In this document: positions 62,201-64,000 of the stretch, in pieces
Position numbering within the stretch: the first letter of the stretch is position 1
Layout of the letters: each line of letters begins with the position of its first letter
DNA from: Caulochytrium protostelioides
Taxonomy: Eukaryota > Chytridiomycota > Caulochytriomycetes > Caulochytriales > Caulochytriaceae
Direction of reading: 5' to 3'
DNA length: 64,000 nucleotides
NCBI GenBank assembly: GCA_003615045.1
Contig: ML014171.1
Location: 1-64,000 of the forward strand
Program-made: the position numbers and the translations under genes
Notes under the pieces: model-generated
What the model saw: only the letters and a program-made list of their open reading frames with translations
Databases searched by the model: none
What the model was told of the DNA's origin: nothing

Positions 62201-64000
62201 GTCGAGCGCGACGGGGAACGGCAGCTGCAGCGCCACGCGGGCGCCGACCTTCAGCTGATTACCCGGCGCGGTCGCCATTTCGAGGCTGGTGACGTCCACC
62301 GCCGTGCCTGCCGACAGCGCGACGAGGTCCAGGGGCAGCGCGACGCCGTACATGTGCAGCATCCGGTCCACGTCGATTTGGGCATGGACGCGGCGGAACG
62401 CCGTGAGGAAGTCGGTGGACGAGGCGCCAAGGACGAGGTTGCGGACGCCGACGCGGGTGCTGGCGCGCGGGCCGTTAAGCACGCCGTTGACCAGCGCGTT
62501 GAGGTTCTGGCCCGCGGCGCGGGACGCGGCAAAGCGGAGCGACCCGCCAAGACCAATCGTGTTGCGGACGCCGGCCTGCTCGCCGTTCACGCGGATACCC
62601 GGGATCTGGGCCGTGACGACGTCTGCGCCGTTGAGGTCCACCGCGGCGCCGAGGTGCCCGATGTCCAGCGTGACGGCGACCGGCAGATCAACAACGACCT
62701 GCGTCGTAAAGTCCATCGCCTGCCCGGGCATCGTGCGCAAGCCCGCGTGCTTCACGAGGACCGGCGTCCGCTTGGCTAGCGCGGCGAGGTCGAGCGGCAC
62801 CGCAAGCCCGGCGAGCCTGAGCAGCGGCTGCATGGGCAGCGAGACCACGACGTGCTTGAGAATCGTGAGCGTGTCGGTGGCGCTGTGCCCGACGGCGAGG
62901 CGCCGCACGCCGGCCGAGGCCGTGACCCGCGGGCCGGCGAGGAGCTGGTCTACGAGGTGCGCCACCTGCGTCTGCGTCGCGTCCGTGTCCGTGAATCGCA
63001 GCGTGGGCGCGACGGCCACGCGGACGGGCTCGATCGCGGTGCCCTTGAGGGCGAGCGGGCCGAGCGCGAACTGCGCCAGCGGCTGGCCGTCGAGCGTCGC
63101 CTCGCCGGCCGTATAGCCCATCGCGACGTCGACCGCGAAAGGCAGCTTGATGGTACCGTCGATCGCGGCGCGCAGCGACCGCTGCGGTAGCGTCGAGACG
63201 GCCACGTGGCGAGGCACGAAGCCCTGCGCGGCGCTGCTGAGCTGCGAGACATCGAGCGGAATCGCGATACCTGCAGCACGCGTGAGCACGTCGAGGCTCA
63301 GCTTCGCGCTCACATGGCGGAACGCCGTGATGAGGTCGTCGGCGTGGTCGGTCGCGCCAAAGAGGATGCCAGAGACGTCGCCGTACGCCTGGAGCGCCGG
63401 CCCGTGGAGCGCGCGGTCCACGAGCTGCGCCACCTGGTGCTGCGTCGCGTCCGTGTCCGTGAACCGCAACGTCGCCGGGATCGTCATGACGGCATCCGGT
63501 TTGGAGGCGTCGAGCGCAATGTGCTTAATGGTCAGGTCCGCCACAGGAAGCGCGTTGACGCCCGTGCTGATCTGAACGTGGCCGATCGTCGCGTCGATCG
63601 GCATGCCGAGGCGGACGCGCGCCGCGACGGTCGCGACGAGCGAGCGCTGCGGCGCCGAGGCGAGGCGGACCTGCGCGACCGAGACGGGCAGCGCCGCCGC
63701 GGCGTGGGTGCCCGGCGGCGCACGCATTGCGGCCACCGACTGCCGGATCAGCGCGGCCATGTCGAAGGGCACCGCGAAGCCCGCCGCGGCGAGGAGCGGC
63801 CCCAGCGCGAGCTGCGCATCGACCTTCTGGAAGGCGGTGATGCGGTCGGATGGGCTCACGCCGAAGACGATGCGCCGCGCGCCGGCCTGTGCCGTCACCC
63901 GCGGGCCCCGGAGCACCGTGTCGACGATCTGCGCGATCGCGCGCTGCGCGGGCTCGTCGTCGATAAAGCGCAGCGTCGGCGCGCACGTGACATGGGTCAT
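56270..64000 (-). CDS. Giant repeat protein, DUF3712/Tag1-like (5' end outside window)
   Basis: One uninterrupted frame of 2576 codons runs off the right edge, so the N-terminus is missing. The first 2000 or so visible residues hold about 13 tandem units of roughly 160 residues. Each follows the pattern LRFTDTDATQ..VA.LV, then GPR, then a GASATD.I.AF block, a PLDL strand and a DIGY.AA..LNG strand pair. This resembles fungal DUF3712 (LEA-like beta) proteins such as the vacuolar membrane protein Tag1. A unique C-terminal domain follows (FDLKLTPAYDEND, later NPFTRKGFVPMAV). Then comes an acidic stretch, a run of seven Asn-Ala-Thr sequons, an S-M-S-A repeat and a Ser/Pro tail. The sequons suggest a lumenal or extracellular tail. 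No transmembrane segment is obvious in the visible part. Function is unknown. Confidence 0.8.
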   Translation of the reverse strand: MTHVTCAPTLRFIDDEPAQRAIAQIVDTVLRGPRVTAQAGARRIVFGVSPSDRITAFQKVDAQLALGPLLAAAGFAVPFDMAALIRQSVAAMRAPPGTHAAAALPVSVAQVRLASAPQRSLVATVAARVRLGMPIDATIGHVQISTGVNALPVADLTIKHIALDASKPDAVMTIPATLRFTDTDATQHQVAQLVDRALHGPALQAYGDVSGILFGATDHADDLITAFRHVSAKLSLDVLTRAAGIAIPLDVSQLSSAAQGFVPRHVAVSTLPQRSLRAAIDGTIKLPFAVDVAMGYTAGEATLDGQPLAQFALGPLALKGTAIEPVRVAVAPTLRFTDTDATQTQVAHLVDQLLAGPRVTASAGVRRLAVGHSATDTLTILKHVVVSLPMQPLLRLAGLAVPLDLAALAKRTPVLVKHAGLRTMPGQAMDFTTQVVVDLPVAVTLDIGHLGAAVDLNGADVVTAQIPGIRVNGEQAGVRNTIGLGGSLRFAASRAAGQNLNALVNGVLNGPRASTRVGVRNLVLGASSTDFLTAFRRVHAQIDVDRMLHMYGVALPLDLVALSAGTAVDVTSLEMATAPGNQLKVGARVALQLPFPVALDVGYVAAAVGVDGHPLLTAPLGALKLGSHNDLHLATTLQFTDTSATQDALNRLVNRVVDRTGPRLGTTLDLRHMQLGASRDDTIQLLDALDVRLGLDHVVRMLRLPMPLQLGATMRAFHVAMGRVVARTAPNQRMTVSTAAHFTGLPFDANIHIGYTGAAVRLNGHPLVDAAFRDIRVASDPADRAHRAEDVGLAGVLQFSDDAAVSAGVNRIANGLLNGPRLDTQLALGSLHLGHSDQPGDALTFLRKIDVAIDLDHALHQLGLAVPLDLSLLAGLQTQLPSALSDVSIETLPHKTLRAGATLDLQLPFDVSVHFGHFTAALDINGAPLLQVSMDGLNVDSTPATLPEGLAPPSKSRRRNLITVRPLIQFRDTAATQHAVADAVHGLLRGPRTGAIIALKDVQFGESETDKIRAFAGLNVRLDMDALLPRFGIAVPLDLVALLTPIATQLLATPMPATWGLTGHVAAKAGPHKSLTASASLSLALPFTVHVSLGYVSASCGVSGAPLAAVRLPDGLHIDANPAGTVSTLKLASLVQITETAETPARVGQLVNAVLAGQATRATLDIGPFQMGFAANDTITAFDKVRAAVPVDGVLPPGQLHVNMSALAAPALAAVLQSEALGMALQRVAFAVQPHDRLAAALDARVSLGLPLTLDIDMGYLAIDHLRLNGVDAGGVALKAFTFDGSSLSLQTEMHVRDTPELAAMLGTMASRAPALGRIEGTLTTQGLRMGYDEADVIQAFSAIALPLDLAPVSAPLVAFAAKQLAALTALRTPVAVSVSPQGRVAMQLTPAIAVEVAGLNATVLPDATVASFLRLGVTLPFVAHVAVPYLQSTLALNGIPAVSATLTGLELSAEHREMALGASMHFHDAPGLTDELRALSEGRATATRLGVSGLRVGVSADDTIDALRECVVDVDVQHWVAALAARPIRIDAPALLQQLGLTLRAASLQTLPHATLAFSSELGLAKPLPVAFRAGYLAADVALDGTPLLTLSMPDGIDTSASATTMAVRGQIAFRGDAAAQTAVAQFAQDVVTRFGRTTQAFRICHVVLGASAADTIPAFRKICVAVPSAWVLSAETLAVAQALLPLPTRLPDLLALASPHGMRLDASRAGPMAVDAGVDLAWPVHLDVDLGYAEADIALDAQPLVSAVVDGIHMHPVAADEASAHGATAHPTIRLAMQSHVTLHDDGIVQADVAQLVADVLHGHPLYQGVQVSGLRLGASATDRIETFDQIRIDVPIAPVVPSVVALARPIVAGVLSGASGIRAGLHHMDIDTAGSHGMTVDIGGFVTLPSGGDIDITIPYASATTLWNGQTFAAATVHDIRFRHGNFSMHVDMTLFDDDPTAVNQVVQLSGDFMFHRLVTLNPVVTMADVAFGRSPADAVKIAAKAAPAINIGPPIRDLQAWYEDNTLLWLRAIDSYLHTDSIAVKCSADMLPDWLPVTFKPRAVDVWIDYLMKEPRDDKTIEEKLLPIIEVKFTNLDIQPGRNITFDLKLTPAYDENDLCTLSPALAHAMPLMLSWQNFGQSAHLGRAIIIGNDGVRMTALGRARFLCPELYMFQRITIKPKLINPFTRKGFVPMAVTIEIINDGPLSMQMGYMDTVIERDRLLGDGVDTVMHMRTSNYFSLNSVNMGGGTGGHNITTMDMEIMFPWHNFNPLTMFGKLAEMLGYDKYQMHTYVENENGRTTWLDDAFDHLSGPLLGSMVSTIVALTSHLRFKVFGFTVYSPAAFRRSSEAVLAELDPHIRIEEASDDDAIDVDASQADEATQDAWKQMLPDALKHAAGAANSSDLPVLGAANATSNANATALNATALNATALNATTRNATALNATAASATHDALLTALPTAASASMSASMSASMGASMDASMSASAETATATPSGTAHGLSASATVTSSSSVSPSVTAVVTSEPKPTMMPSPQAHLDQLAADKADKHAAETAATSTFLASSTTESPPPLTQPAAKVLVPLSASKDITLDDP
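56700..56815 (-). repeat. 15-bp repeat encoding Asn-Ala-Thr sequons
   Basis: Units near GTTGAGCGCTGTCGC recur in tandem. On the coding strand they give LNATA repeats, with seven N-glycosylation sequons in about 37 residues. Confidence 0.85.

Noticed and set aside
58124-62779. Series of long plus-strand ORFs (up to 558 codons)
   Set aside because: Antisense shadows of the giant repeat gene; the apparent repeats mirror the real ones.

Overview
The window reads as nuclear DNA of a GC-rich, gene-dense fungus that makes flagellated cells, most likely a chytrid-type zoosporic fungus. Fungal traits are a D-arabinono-1,4-lactone oxidase-like gene, a DUF3712-like giant protein and a Tgl/Sdp1-type lipase. 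Zoosporic traits are two genes resembling cilium proteins (CEP19 and CFAP69). The very GC-rich coding style and the few introns of about 160-215 nt recall Caulochytrium-like genomes, but that placement is inference. GC bias opens long ORFs on both strands of nearly every gene; those shadows were left out. No tRNA, rRNA or CRISPR array was recognised.

Region by region. 1-2.7 kb is visibly AT-richer than the rest and carries a fossil of a geminivirus/CRESS-DNA virus: a clear Rep endonuclease fragment and capsid-like fragments, next to a roughly 48-bp degenerate tandem repeat. 3.5-12.1 kb holds a patatin-type triacylglycerol lipase (+), a convergent aldo/keto-reductase-like protein with altered catalytic residues (-), and an unidentified protein (-). 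13.5-24.3 kb holds TRM1 (+), COP9 signalosome subunit 2 (+, three exons), an ICT1/Pth4-type peptidyl-tRNA hydrolase (-, two exons) and an F-BAR/PH/C2/RasGAP protein (-, two exons). 26.3-35.4 kb holds the mitochondrial calcium uniporter (+), then three minus-strand genes in a row: CEP19-like, a FEN1/XPG-family nuclease, and CFAP69-like (two exons).

35.4-40.1 kb is a 4.7-kb stretch with no recognised gene. It contains short tandem repeats and an AT-rich island with one unplaced ORF beside an inverted repeat. 40.1-51.3 kb holds RAD2/XPG, a long bHLH protein and PAF1, all on the plus strand. 51.5-56 kb holds an M20 dipeptidase (CNDP2-like, -), replication protein A subunit 3 (+) and the lactone oxidase (-). 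From 56.3 kb to the right edge runs the 3' part of one giant gene (-) with about 13 tandem repeats of roughly 160 residues, cut by the window end.

No operon logic is expected or seen. Functional threads are DNA repair and replication (RAD2/XPG, FEN1-like, RPA3), mitochondrial function (MCU, ICT1-like, ALO-like), cilium biology (CEP19-like, CFAP69-like), and transcription or protein turnover (PAF1, bHLH, CSN2). Five introns were placed by matching conserved protein blocks to GT...AG borders. They bring in conserved N-terminal or C-terminal segments that single-ORF reading would miss.
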